Assembly (NCBI GenBank): GCA_024279915.1
Contig: JAJRRB010000005.1
Coordinates: 1 to 56,584, forward strand
DNA length: 56,584 nucleotides
Source of the DNA: Deltaproteobacteria bacterium
GTDB lineage: Bacteria > Desulfobacterota > Desulfuromonadia > Desulfuromonadales > BM103
Direction of reading: 5' to 3'
Shown: positions 49,654-56,584 of the stretch, one piece after another
How positions within the stretch are numbered: position 1 is the stretch's first letter
How the letters are laid out: each line of letters starts with the position of its first letter
Made by a program: the position numbers and the translations under genes
The notes under the pieces: generated by a model
Told to the model about the DNA's origin: nothing
The model's database searches: none
The model's input: only the letters and a program-made list of their open reading frames with translations

Positions 49654-50655
49654 ATGAAAAGGTTTTTACCCGTAATTTGTAAATCGCTCAGCTTGGTTTT
49701 GCTCTTCTCTGTGCTTGCGATGGGCTCTGCTTTTGCAGAAAAAATCAAGGTATCCGGTATTTATACCCAGCCGATCCAGCAGAAATGGGATGCGGTCCAG
49801 CACAAAGGGCTTCTGAAAGCCCAGGCAGCGGGTGATATTGACTATGTCTATTCGGGGAAAGTCGCCAATACCGATTATATCCGTGTGCTGCGTGAATACG
49901 CGGAGAGCGGCGTCAAGCTGATCGTTGGCGAGGCCTTCGGAATTTCTCGTGAAGCCCATAAAGTTGCCAAAGATTACCCGAATGTGGCTTTTCTGATGGG
50001 TGACTCATTCGGCCCGGTTAAAAATAATTTTGCGGTTTTTGATAACTACATCCATGAGCCTTGCTACCTGATGGGCATCATTGCCGGTTCCATGACCAAA
50101 ACGGGTAAGATTGGGATGGTCGGCGGCTATCCTATCGGCGAGGTCAACCGTCTCTTCAATGCCTTTATGACTGGCGCCCGTTCGGTCAACCCGATGGTCG
50201 AGTTCAAGGTCTCCTTTATCGGCTCCTGGTACGATCCGCCAAAGGCCAAAGAATTCGCCTTTGCCCAGGTCGAGGCTGGAGGTGATGTGCTTTATGCTGA
50301 GCGCGCGGGGGTGGTTGATGCTGCACGCCAGCAGGGCATCATCGCGTTTGGCAATGTTAACGATATGAACAAGGAAGAGAACGGCAAGGACGTTGTCGTG
50401 ACCTCTGCCATGTGGCATATGGAAGCAGCCATTGCGCATGCGATTGAGCGCGTAAAAAAGGGTGATTTCAAAGCCGAAGATTATCGTGAGTGGACGATGA
50501 TGGCCAAGGGTGGTGCTTCCCTCGCCCCCTACTATGAATTTGACGCGAAAATCCCGGTCGAAGTCAAAACCAAGGTTGAACTGGCGAAAAGTCACATTCT
50601 CGCCGGGACTCTGATCGTGCCGATCAATGATGACGAACCTAAGTCGACATACTGA
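49654..50655 (+). CDS. BMP-family nucleoside/purine-binding protein 2
   Basis: A 333-residue periplasmic binding protein with signal peptide 1-28 (ending GSAFAEK). Blocks: IKVSGIYTQPIQQKWDAVQH, LIVGEAFGISREAHKVAKDY, AFLMGDSFGPV, CYLMGIIAGSMTKTGKIGMV and SWYDPPKAKEFA. It is only distantly similar to binding protein 1, so the two operons probably take up different compounds. AAGGAGG stands 5 nt before the ATG. Repeat copy 2 begins 19 nt after the stop. Confidence 0.9.
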   Translation: MKRFLPVICKSLSLVLLFSVLAMGSAFAEKIKVSGIYTQPIQQKWDAVQHKGLLKAQAAGDIDYVYSGKVANTDYIRVLREYAESGVKLIVGEAFGISREAHKVAKDYPNVAFLMGDSFGPVKNNFAVFDNYIHEPCYLMGIIAGSMTKTGKIGMVGGYPIGEVNRLFNAFMTGARSVNPMVEFKVSFIGSWYDPPKAKEFAFAQVEAGGDVLYAERAGVVDAARQQGIIAFGNVNDMNKEENGKDVVVTSAMWHMEAAIAHAIERVKKGDFKAEDYREWTMMAKGGASLAPYYEFDAKIPVEVKTKVELAKSHILAGTLIVPINDDEPKSTY

Positions 50656-50674
50656 CTTTTCACAATGTAGATTT

Positions 50675-50811
50675 CTGATTTGGAAACCAGCAATTTTTCG
50701 CAAGGTCAAGGAAATCAAGCATTTGAGCGGAGGCGTAGTACTTTACGCCGCACAATCAAATGTGCAGATTGACGCAGAGATTGCGGAAAAAGGCGGTTTC
50801 CGGACAGAAAG
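50675..50811. repeat. 135-bp dispersed palindromic repeat, copy 2
   Basis: Differs from copy 1 at about six positions. Placed between the binding-protein and ATPase genes exactly as copy 1 is in the other operon, though the copies point the opposite way relative to transcription. Such stem-loops can protect the upstream message from 3' decay. Confidence 0.88.
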
Positions 50812-50823
50812 TAAGGTTGAACC

Positions 50824-52353
50824 GTGTCACGCACTATCGTCATGAGCCTGAATAAGATCAGCAAGCACTTTGGCCCGCTCCTGGCCAATAATGCCATCGA
50901 CCTGGAACTGGCCGAAGGGGAAGTCCTTGCCCTCCTCGGAGAGAACGGTGCCGGCCAGACAACGCTGATGAATATCCTCTTTGGCCATTATGTGGCCGAC
51001 GAGGGCTCAGTGACGGTCTTCGACCAGGAGCTGCCTCCGGGCAAGCCACGCGCCGCTATTGAGGCTGGCGTGGGCATGGTGCATCAGCACTTCACCCTGG
51101 CAGACAATCTGACCGTGCTGGAAAATATCATTCTGGGGACGGAACCTCTCTGGGGCGTCACTCAGCATATGCGCGCTGCTCTTGCCAAACTTGACCGGCT
51201 CTCGCAGGAGTTTGGCCTGACCGTTGACCCTAAAGCGCAAGTTAAAGACCTTTCGGTTGGTGAAATGCAGCGGGTTGAAATTCTCAAAGCGCTCTATCGT
51301 AATGCACGTATTCTGATTATGGATGAACCGACGGCGGTGCTGACTCCGCCCGAGGTCGAAAGTTTATTTGCCACCCTGCGGCAGTTGCTCAAGCGTGGCC
51401 TGGCTGTGGTCTTCATCTCCCACAAACTTGCCGAAGTGATGGCGATCAGTGATCGAGTCGCAGTGTTGCGCAACGGTAAGGTGGTGTTGCAAGCCGAGAC
51501 GACACAGACCAGTCGCGAAGCTCTGGCCGAGGCGATGGTCGGACGGGAGATTCCCGAGCCGAAACGGACTCCACAAGAGGCAGGAGAGATCCTCCTGAGT
51601 CTCGATCAGGTCACTGTCTTCGGTACGCAGCATAAACGTTTACTCGACCAGGCCAACTTAACTTTGCGCGCCGGCGAAATTGTCGGTATTGCCGGGGTCT
51701 CCGGCCATGGCCAGGCGCAGCTCGCCGATCTGCTCTCCGGTCTGCAAAAGCCTGATGAAGGTCGATTGACCCTGCGTGGGGCCGGAGAAATTATACCTAA
51801 ACCAAGCACTATGATCAGGTATGGTATTGGTCGGATTGTTGAAGATCGCATCGGGCTTGGCCTGATTGGTGATATGACCATTACCGAAAATCTCGCCTCC
51901 GAGAGCTACCGTGATAAAAAGTTTTCCAATTTCGGCTTTCTTCGCTTTAACGTTCTGAAGGAACACGCCCGCCAACTGATCGAAGACTTCGATGTGCGTT
52001 GTCCCGGTGTCGCTGCCCAGGTTCGTAAGCTTTCCGGGGGCAATATGCAGAAACTGATTCTGGCCCGGGTGCTGTCGAAAAAGCCAATAGTGATTCTTGC
52101 TCATCAACCGACCTGGGGTTTGGATGTCGGTGCTACAGCTTACGTCCATAGCCAGCTGCTTGAGGCCCGCCAGCGGGGCGCCGGAGTTCTGCTGATCTCT
52201 GAAGATCTCGATGAGTTGCTACAACTCTGTGATCGCATTCAGGTTATTTACCACGGCCGTCTGAGCGAATCTCTTGACCCCGAAAACATCTCATTGCAGG
52301 AGTTGGGGCTGCTGATGAGTGGCCATCAGACAACCGCGCCAAAGGCGGCCTGA
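50824..52353 (+). CDS. nucleoside/purine ABC transporter ATPase with altered Walker A
   Basis: A 509-residue double ATPase. The first Walker A reads GENGAGQTT: the catalytic Lys is Gln (codon CAG, one base from AAG) at 50953-50961. The second domain has the usual degenerate GVSGHGQAQLADLL. Signature LSVGEMQRVEI, Walker B ILIMDEPTAVLTPPE and the second LSGGNMQKLILARVL are intact. With neither site carrying Lys, transport should be poor unless the base is wrong. GTG 50824 has AAGG 7 nt upstream; ATG 50842 has nothing. Confidence 0.88.
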   Translation: MSRTIVMSLNKISKHFGPLLANNAIDLELAEGEVLALLGENGAGQTTLMNILFGHYVADEGSVTVFDQELPPGKPRAAIEAGVGMVHQHFTLADNLTVLENIILGTEPLWGVTQHMRAALAKLDRLSQEFGLTVDPKAQVKDLSVGEMQRVEILKALYRNARILIMDEPTAVLTPPEVESLFATLRQLLKRGLAVVFISHKLAEVMAISDRVAVLRNGKVVLQAETTQTSREALAEAMVGREIPEPKRTPQEAGEILLSLDQVTVFGTQHKRLLDQANLTLRAGEIVGIAGVSGHGQAQLADLLSGLQKPDEGRLTLRGAGEIIPKPSTMIRYGIGRIVEDRIGLGLIGDMTITENLASESYRDKKFSNFGFLRFNVLKEHARQLIEDFDVRCPGVAAQVRKLSGGNMQKLILARVLSKKPIVILAHQPTWGLDVGATAYVHSQLLEARQRGAGVLLISEDLDELLQLCDRIQVIYHGRLSESLDPENISLQELGLLMSGHQTTAPKAA

Positions 52354-52389
52354 TGTCAGGAATCACCACTCTCTCAAGGGTTTTCATTC

Positions 52390-53439
52390 ATGCGTCTTGA
52401 ACCACGCGATCATGTCTCTCTGGCAATGGCCATTGCCGGCCCGATCCTTGCCGTACTGGCTGCCATGGCGATCTGTTCGCTGTTGATCCTCTGGTCCGGA
52501 AGTTCCATAACCGAAGCCTATGTGCTGCTCTTTAAGGGCGCGCTCGGTTCACGCTTTGCGATCAGTGAAACGCTGACTCGAACGACGGTGCTGATTCTCA
52601 CCGGTCTGGCCGCCGCTGTGGCGTTTCGGGCCAAGCTCTGGAATATCGGCGGTGAAGGCCAACTCTATATGGGAGCCTGTGCGGCCACCATGCTCGGCAC
52701 CGGCTTTCTGGAATGGTCGCCCTACCTGTTAGTCCCCACCCTTTTCCTTGCCGGTGCCTTAGCAGGCGGGTTGCTCTTGCTGGTGCCGACCCTGCTCAAG
52801 ACTCACCTCAAGGTCGACGAAGTCGTCACCACGCTGCTCTTAAACTTTATCATTCTGCTGCTGGTCAACTATCTGGTCTTTGGCCCCTGGAAAGATCCCA
52901 TGGCCATGGGCTGGCCCCAGGCGGCACCGATTATCGATCAGGGTCTGTTACCGATTCTTTTGGCCAAGACCCGCTTACACGCAGGTTTTCTGGTTGCCTT
53001 GGCGAGTGCCTTCGGCATCTGGGTCTTGATGCGCTTCACCGTCTGGGGTTATGAAATACGTGCGGTGGGAGCTAACCCAGAGGCGGCCAGGTTTGCCGGA
53101 GTGCCGGTTAATCGCACCATCATCCGCACCGCGCTGATCAGTGGTGGCCTGGCCGGTATGGCCGGGGTCTGCGAATTGATCGGTCTCAAAGGTTACCTGA
53201 CCCTCGACCTCTCTCCCGGTTTTGGCTATACCGGTATCGTCGTCGCCATGCTGGCCGGACTCCACCCCCTGGGCGTGATCCTCTCAGCTTTTTTTGTCGC
53301 AGTGGTTTTCAACGGTGCCGATTCCATGAGCAGGGCTCTTTCGGTCTCTAACTATATTGCCGAGGTCATCACTGCAGTCTCTCTTTTAACCGTGCTGGTG
53401 AGTATGTTGCTGACTCGCTACCGGATCAGGTGGAAGTAG
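52390..53439 (+). CDS. nucleoside/purine ABC transporter permease
   Basis: A 349-residue permease like that at 45507: VAFRAKLWNIGGEGQLYMGA, GPWKDPMAMGWPQAAP and AVGANPEAARFAGVPVN, with about ten spans. AAGGG lies 9 nt before the ATG. The next permease gene starts 3 nt after its stop. Confidence 0.9.
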   Translation: MRLEPRDHVSLAMAIAGPILAVLAAMAICSLLILWSGSSITEAYVLLFKGALGSRFAISETLTRTTVLILTGLAAAVAFRAKLWNIGGEGQLYMGACAATMLGTGFLEWSPYLLVPTLFLAGALAGGLLLLVPTLLKTHLKVDEVVTTLLLNFIILLLVNYLVFGPWKDPMAMGWPQAAPIIDQGLLPILLAKTRLHAGFLVALASAFGIWVLMRFTVWGYEIRAVGANPEAARFAGVPVNRTIIRTALISGGLAGMAGVCELIGLKGYLTLDLSPGFGYTGIVVAMLAGLHPLGVILSAFFVAVVFNGADSMSRALSVSNYIAEVITAVSLLTVLVSMLLTRYRIRWK

Positions 53440-53442
53440 ACG

Positions 53443-54387
53443 ATGGGCGACTTCTTTGATTTTCTCTTCGTAGCCGGTTTCTGGGCGGCCACTTTGCGCA
53501 TGGCGACCCCATTGATTTTCGGCACCCTCGGCGAGCTGGTTTGTGAGCGCTCAGGGGTGCTCAACCTTGGCATCGAAGGCATTATGACCGCTGGTTCCAT
53601 GGCCGGTTGGATGTGGGTTTACCAGGGCGGAGATCTCTGGGGTGGAGTTCTCTTCGCGGCCTTTGTTGGCGGCATGTTCGGTCTGCTGCACAGTCTTTTT
53701 TCCGTTTACCTGGGTCTTTCGCAGCATGTGACCGGCCTGGGCATCACCATGCTGGCTTCAAGCCTGAGTTATTTCGTCTTCCGCATGATGCTGCCCAATG
53801 TGACCACCCCGCCTAAAATTGTTCCCTTTGAAAGCTGGTCGCTGCCCTTCTTCAGTGAAATTCCGGTACTCGGTGAGGCCCTCTTTGTGCTGTCGCCACT
53901 CACCTGGCTGGCTCTGCTGATAGTGGTCGTGGTCGGCTATGGTCTGTTTTACACGCCGCTGGGGCTGGCGGTTCGCATGGTCGGCGAAAACCCCATGGCG
54001 GCCGAAGCGCAAGGTATCAACGTGCATCGGGTGCGCAGCGGTGCGGTGATTTTTGGTAGTGCCCTGATGGCAGTCGGTGGCAGCTTTCTGACTCTCTCGG
54101 CCTTTGACGCCTTCTATATCGGCATGACCAACGGCCGTGGCTGGATCTGCATAGCGCTGGTGGTGTTCGCTTCCTGGAAGCCAGGCAAGGCTCTGCTCGG
54201 TGCGCTCTTCTTCGCTGCTTTCGATGCGATGCAGATGCGTGTACAGCAACAGGCTTCCGCGGCGATCCCCTATCAGTTTTACTTGATGGCTCCCTATGTC
54301 ATGAGCATTGTTGCCCTGATTATCATGTCCCGTCGCGCCGCCTATCCGAAAGCCTTGCTCGTGCCGTTCCGGCGGGGTGAGAGGTAA
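53443..54387 (+). CDS. nucleoside/purine ABC transporter permease
   Basis: A 314-residue partner permease: TPLIFGTLGELVCERSGVLN followed by LGIEGIMTAG, the family mark, and AVRMVGENPMAAEAQGINVH in the coupling loop; about eight to nine spans. Same layout as the gene at 44594. It is followed within 31 nt by cytosine deaminase, which links this importer to pyrimidine or purine base use. Confidence 0.9.
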   Translation: MGDFFDFLFVAGFWAATLRMATPLIFGTLGELVCERSGVLNLGIEGIMTAGSMAGWMWVYQGGDLWGGVLFAAFVGGMFGLLHSLFSVYLGLSQHVTGLGITMLASSLSYFVFRMMLPNVTTPPKIVPFESWSLPFFSEIPVLGEALFVLSPLTWLALLIVVVVGYGLFYTPLGLAVRMVGENPMAAEAQGINVHRVRSGAVIFGSALMAVGGSFLTLSAFDAFYIGMTNGRGWICIALVVFASWKPGKALLGALFFAAFDAMQMRVQQQASAAIPYQFYLMAPYVMSIVALIIMSRRAAYPKALLVPFRRGER

Positions 54388-54417
54388 AGGCCAGGAGAAA
54401 GGTAAAAGGAGAACTCC

Positions 54418-55692
54418 ATGTTTGATCTGATTGTTCGTCAGGCCACCATTGTCGGCAAACAAAGCCCCCAGGATATCGCCTGCCAAGCGGGCAAGATTGT
54501 CGCCGTGTCCTCCCATGTTGAGGGCGAGGCTCTGCGTGAAATTGATGCCGCTGGACGCCTGGTCACACCACCTTTTGTCGACAGTCATTTTCATTTGGAC
54601 GCAACCTTGTCCCTGATAGGACAGTCGCGTCGCAACGAAAGTGGCACCCTGCTCGAAGGGATTGCCATCTGGGGCGACCTTAAGCCTTTGCAAACGTTTG
54701 ATCTGGTCAAAGCGCGAGCCCTCAAATTGTTGAACTGGTCAATAGCACAAGGCACACTGGCAATCCGCACGCATGTGGATATCTGTGATCCGAAGCTGAC
54801 TGCTGTGGAAGCCCTGCTCGAAGTGCGTGAGCAGATGCGACCCTATGTCGATTTGCAGCTGGTGGCTTTTCCTCAGGATGGCTATCTGCGCGACCCTGAT
54901 GCGGTGAGAAGTCTGACGCGGGCCCTCGATATGGGGGTGGATGTCGTGGGCGGCATTCCGCATTTTGAGCGGACCATGGCCGCCGGGGGTGAGTCGGTTC
55001 GATTCTTGTGCGAATTGGCTGCCGAGCGTGGCCTGATGATCGATATGCATTGTGACGAGTCGGACGATCCGCACTCTCGTCATATCGAAACCCTGACCGC
55101 CGAAACCGTCCGCTTGGGCATGCAGGGCCGTGTCACAGGTTCGCACCTGACCTCGATGCATTCTATGGACAACTATTATGTCAGCAAATTATTGCCGCTT
55201 ATGGCTGAGGCCGAACTGCATGTCGTTTGCAATCCTCTGGTCAGCAAGGTGTTGCAGGGCCGTCACGACAACTATCCTAAGCGCCGCGGCCTGACCCGAG
55301 TTAAGGAACTGCTGGAGGAAGGGATAAACGTTGCGCTCGGTCACGATGATATCCTCGATCCCTGGTATCCACTTGGCAGCCATGACATGCTTGAGGTTGC
55401 GCACATGGGAGTGCATGCTCTGCATATGAGTGGTGTGCAGGAGATGGAGTCGCTGTTCAATGCGGTGACTTACAATGCCGCCAAGGTGATGGGGCTGGCA
55501 GGCTACGGACTGGAGCCGGGTTGTCGCGCTGATATGGTGGTATTACAAGCGGCTGACCGAATCGAGGCGCTGCGTCTTAAATCAGCACGTTTGCAGGTTA
55601 TTCGTGGAGGGTGTGTTATCGCTGAAACACCGGCAGTGAAAAGCACGGTTTGTTTGGATGGGACTGCCGTTGAGGTTGATTTTACCTGTTAG
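54418..55692 (+). CDS. codA: cytosine deaminase
   Basis: Hydrolyses cytosine to uracil and ammonia; amidohydrolase fold. Of 424 residues the metal and catalytic blocks are all seen: DSHFHLDATLS (about 58-68), THVDICD, a conserved AFPQDG, IDMHCDESDD (about 211-220), GSHLTSMHSMD, and GHDDILDPWYPLGSHDML (about 313-330). These match E. coli CodA block by block, including YPKRRGLTRVKELLEEGINV. AAGGAG is 6 nt before the ATG. Its place behind the importer suggests that cytosine or a related base is imported. Confidence 0.92.
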   Translation: MFDLIVRQATIVGKQSPQDIACQAGKIVAVSSHVEGEALREIDAAGRLVTPPFVDSHFHLDATLSLIGQSRRNESGTLLEGIAIWGDLKPLQTFDLVKARALKLLNWSIAQGTLAIRTHVDICDPKLTAVEALLEVREQMRPYVDLQLVAFPQDGYLRDPDAVRSLTRALDMGVDVVGGIPHFERTMAAGGESVRFLCELAAERGLMIDMHCDESDDPHSRHIETLTAETVRLGMQGRVTGSHLTSMHSMDNYYVSKLLPLMAEAELHVVCNPLVSKVLQGRHDNYPKRRGLTRVKELLEEGINVALGHDDILDPWYPLGSHDMLEVAHMGVHALHMSGVQEMESLFNAVTYNAAKVMGLAGYGLEPGCRADMVVLQAADRIEALRLKSARLQVIRGGCVIAETPAVKSTVCLDGTAVEVDFTC

Positions 55693-55766
55693 TTTTCGTC
55701 TGGAAACGGCCCTTTTCCGCAATCTCTGCGTCAATCCGCACATTTGATTGTGCGGCGTAAAGTACA
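55693..55766. repeat. half copy of the dispersed repeat, inverted
   Basis: Reverse complement of the right half of copies 1 and 2, from GTACTTTACGCC to GGTTTCC-like CGTTTCC. It begins at the codA stop and ends 3 bp before a possible ATG for tadA, again between two genes of one operon. Confidence 0.85.
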
Positions 55767-55807
55767 CCATGAACTCACTGTTTCAGTCTTTAGAGGAAGA
55801 GAAAACA

Positions 55808-56296
55808 TTGCACTCGTCAGAAGATCAGGATGTTGTTTTCATGCAGGCCGCCCTCGGTGAGGCTGAAGATGCCAAGGCTTTGGGCGAGGTGCCGATCGGC
55901 GCGGTTGTCATTTTTAATGGCTAAATCATCGGTCGCGGTCATAACCTGCGCGAGACGAGTAACGATCCGACCACCCACGCTGAGATGGTGGCAATCCGCC
56001 AGGCCGCGGAGCATATTGGTCACTGGCGTCTGCTCGATACCACGCTTTACGTGACTCTGGAACCGTGCGTGATGTGCATGGGAGCGATGATTCTGGCGCG
56101 CATCCCGCGCCTGGTTTACGCTTGCCGCGATCCGCGCGCCGGGGCGGTCGGTTCCATTTACGATTTTGCTCAGGATGAGCGCTTCAACCACAAAGTCGAA
56201 GTCACCGAAGATGTGCTTGGCACAGAATGCAGTCAGTTGCTGCGCGGCTTTTTTAAAGAATTAAGAGCTGGAAAAAAAATCAAAAAGACATTATAA
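55808..56296 (+). pseudogene. tadA: tRNA adenosine deaminase TadA with an in-frame TAA
   Basis: TadA makes inosine at the wobble base of tRNA-Arg(ACG). From TTG 55808 (AGGAAG 8 nt upstream; ATG 55769 is an alternative) the frame reads ALGEAEDAKALGEVPIGAVV, then IFNG and TAA at 55922-55924, then continues as IIGRGHNLRETSNDPTTHAE with zinc-binding HAEM and LEPCVMCMGAM, to 56296. One base change (GAA, AAA or CAA to TAA) explains it. The downstream start at 55985 would lose the catalytic HAE. As the gene is normally essential, a sequence error or a second copy elsewhere is likely. Confidence 0.85.
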
Positions 56297-56321
56297 AGGT
56301 CCTCCTAAAGAGAACACCCAC

Positions 56322-56411
56322 GGAGGGGTGTCCGAGCGGCCGAAGGTGACAGACTCGAAATCTGTTGTACGTTTACGCGTACCGTGGGTTCAAATCCCAC
56401 CCCCTCCGCCA
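56322..56411 (+). tRNA. tRNA-Ser(CGA)
   Basis: Ninety nt including CCA. Acceptor GGAGGGG pairs with CCCCTCC (56401-56407), then G and CCA. Anticodon stem-loop CAGA-CTCGAAA-TCTG gives anticodon CGA, reading TCG. A long variable arm (GTACGTTTACGCGTAC) marks a class II tRNA, and the T-loop is GTTCAAATC. Confidence 0.96.
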
Positions 56412-56417
56412 TATTAT

Positions 56418-56454
56418 CAAGGGCTTAGCCAGAAATGGTTAGGCCTTTTGTTTT
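56418..56454 (+). terminator. terminator behind tRNA-Ser
   Basis: Stem AAGGGCTTAGCC and GGTTAGGCCTTTT around AGAAAT (12 pairs, several G-T), followed by TTTTGTTTT. The group II intron begins directly after the T-run. Confidence 0.8.
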
Positions 56455-56584
56455 GTGCGCCAGGCATGGCGCGTGGTGCGTAAGCGCCATCTGATCGGCT
56501 GTGGTGGCTGATTGGTGACTTGGAGGTGAAAGTCCTCTGCGGACCCTGATGACGGGAACCGCTAGCTGAACGGCAAGGGTGTCC
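56455..56584 (+). mobile_element. 5' end of a group II intron, continues beyond window
   Basis: Starts with GTGCGCC (consensus GTGYG) and contains the domain I landmarks of bacterial introns, GGAGGTGAAAGTCCTCTGCGG, GACGGGAACCGCTAGCTGAA and CGGCAAGGGTGTCC (each in part). Position straight after a terminator T-run is the known habit of group IIC introns. The reverse transcriptase and 3' end lie outside the window. Confidence 0.85.

Overview
This window reads as the chromosome of a mesophilic, anaerobic, metal- or sulfur-reducing deltaproteobacterium of the Geobacter/Desulfuromonas type. The grounds are a five-haem c-type cytochrome with a Tat-exported ferredoxin and an NrfD-type membrane protein, GEMM-I cyclic-dinucleotide riboswitches, sigma-54 activators, a long chemoreceptor and haem-type sensor proteins. 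This is inference from gene content; no ribosomal RNA or other marker is present.

Layout. 1-9.8 kb is core-like: a cut-off DEAD-box RNA helicase (minus), a TPR protein, a phosphate-binding-like protein, a chemoreceptor overlapping a metallo-hydrolase gene, a large conserved protein with a frameshift at A AAA AAG, and an EF-G. 9.9-11.7 kb holds a HipA-family gene followed by an XRE regulator, preceded by four copies of a 14-bp palindrome. 11.7-12.5 kb is a broken malic enzyme beside tandem 24-bp repeats.

12.6-24.7 kb appears to be a regulatory and electron-transfer block: a sigma-54 activator, then a promoter, a GEMM-I riboswitch and a terminator in front of a sensor kinase interrupted by TAG, an NtrC-type regulator, a sigma-54 promoter, and an operon for a cytochrome/FeS/NrfD quinol-oxidising complex that also encodes a kinase-less paralogue of the kinase's periplasmic sensor domain.

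24.8-38.9 kb is the most unusual part: an AT-rich array of mostly single genes of unrelated families, nearly every one followed by a palindrome of about 65 bp. The outer arms differ between copies but mostly remain complementary within a copy, as in integron attC sites, yet I see no canonical attC core and no integrase. Several genes also have a long repeated leader ending in a related terminator; one leader still carries a complete GEMM-I riboswitch, in front of an RDD-family gene. ParDE and an insertion sequence sit in the left part. Genes run leftwards left of about 29.6 kb and rightwards to the right of it.

39.2-42.2 kb shows two copies of a tRNA-Arg 3' end plus terminator flanking a Fic gene, then a HipBA module. 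From 42.3 kb the sequence returns to host-like genes: RtcB, then two BMP-type nucleoside/purine ABC transporter operons facing away from each other, one with a phosphoribosyltransferase and the other with cytosine deaminase and tadA. A tRNA-Ser(CGA) and the 5' end of a group II intron close the window.

Four genes show single-base disruptions (7.5, 11.85, 17.1 and 55.92 kb) and one ATPase lacks its Walker A lysine. Because tadA is normally essential, part of this could be base-level error in the sequence, and readings that rest on these positions are held loosely.
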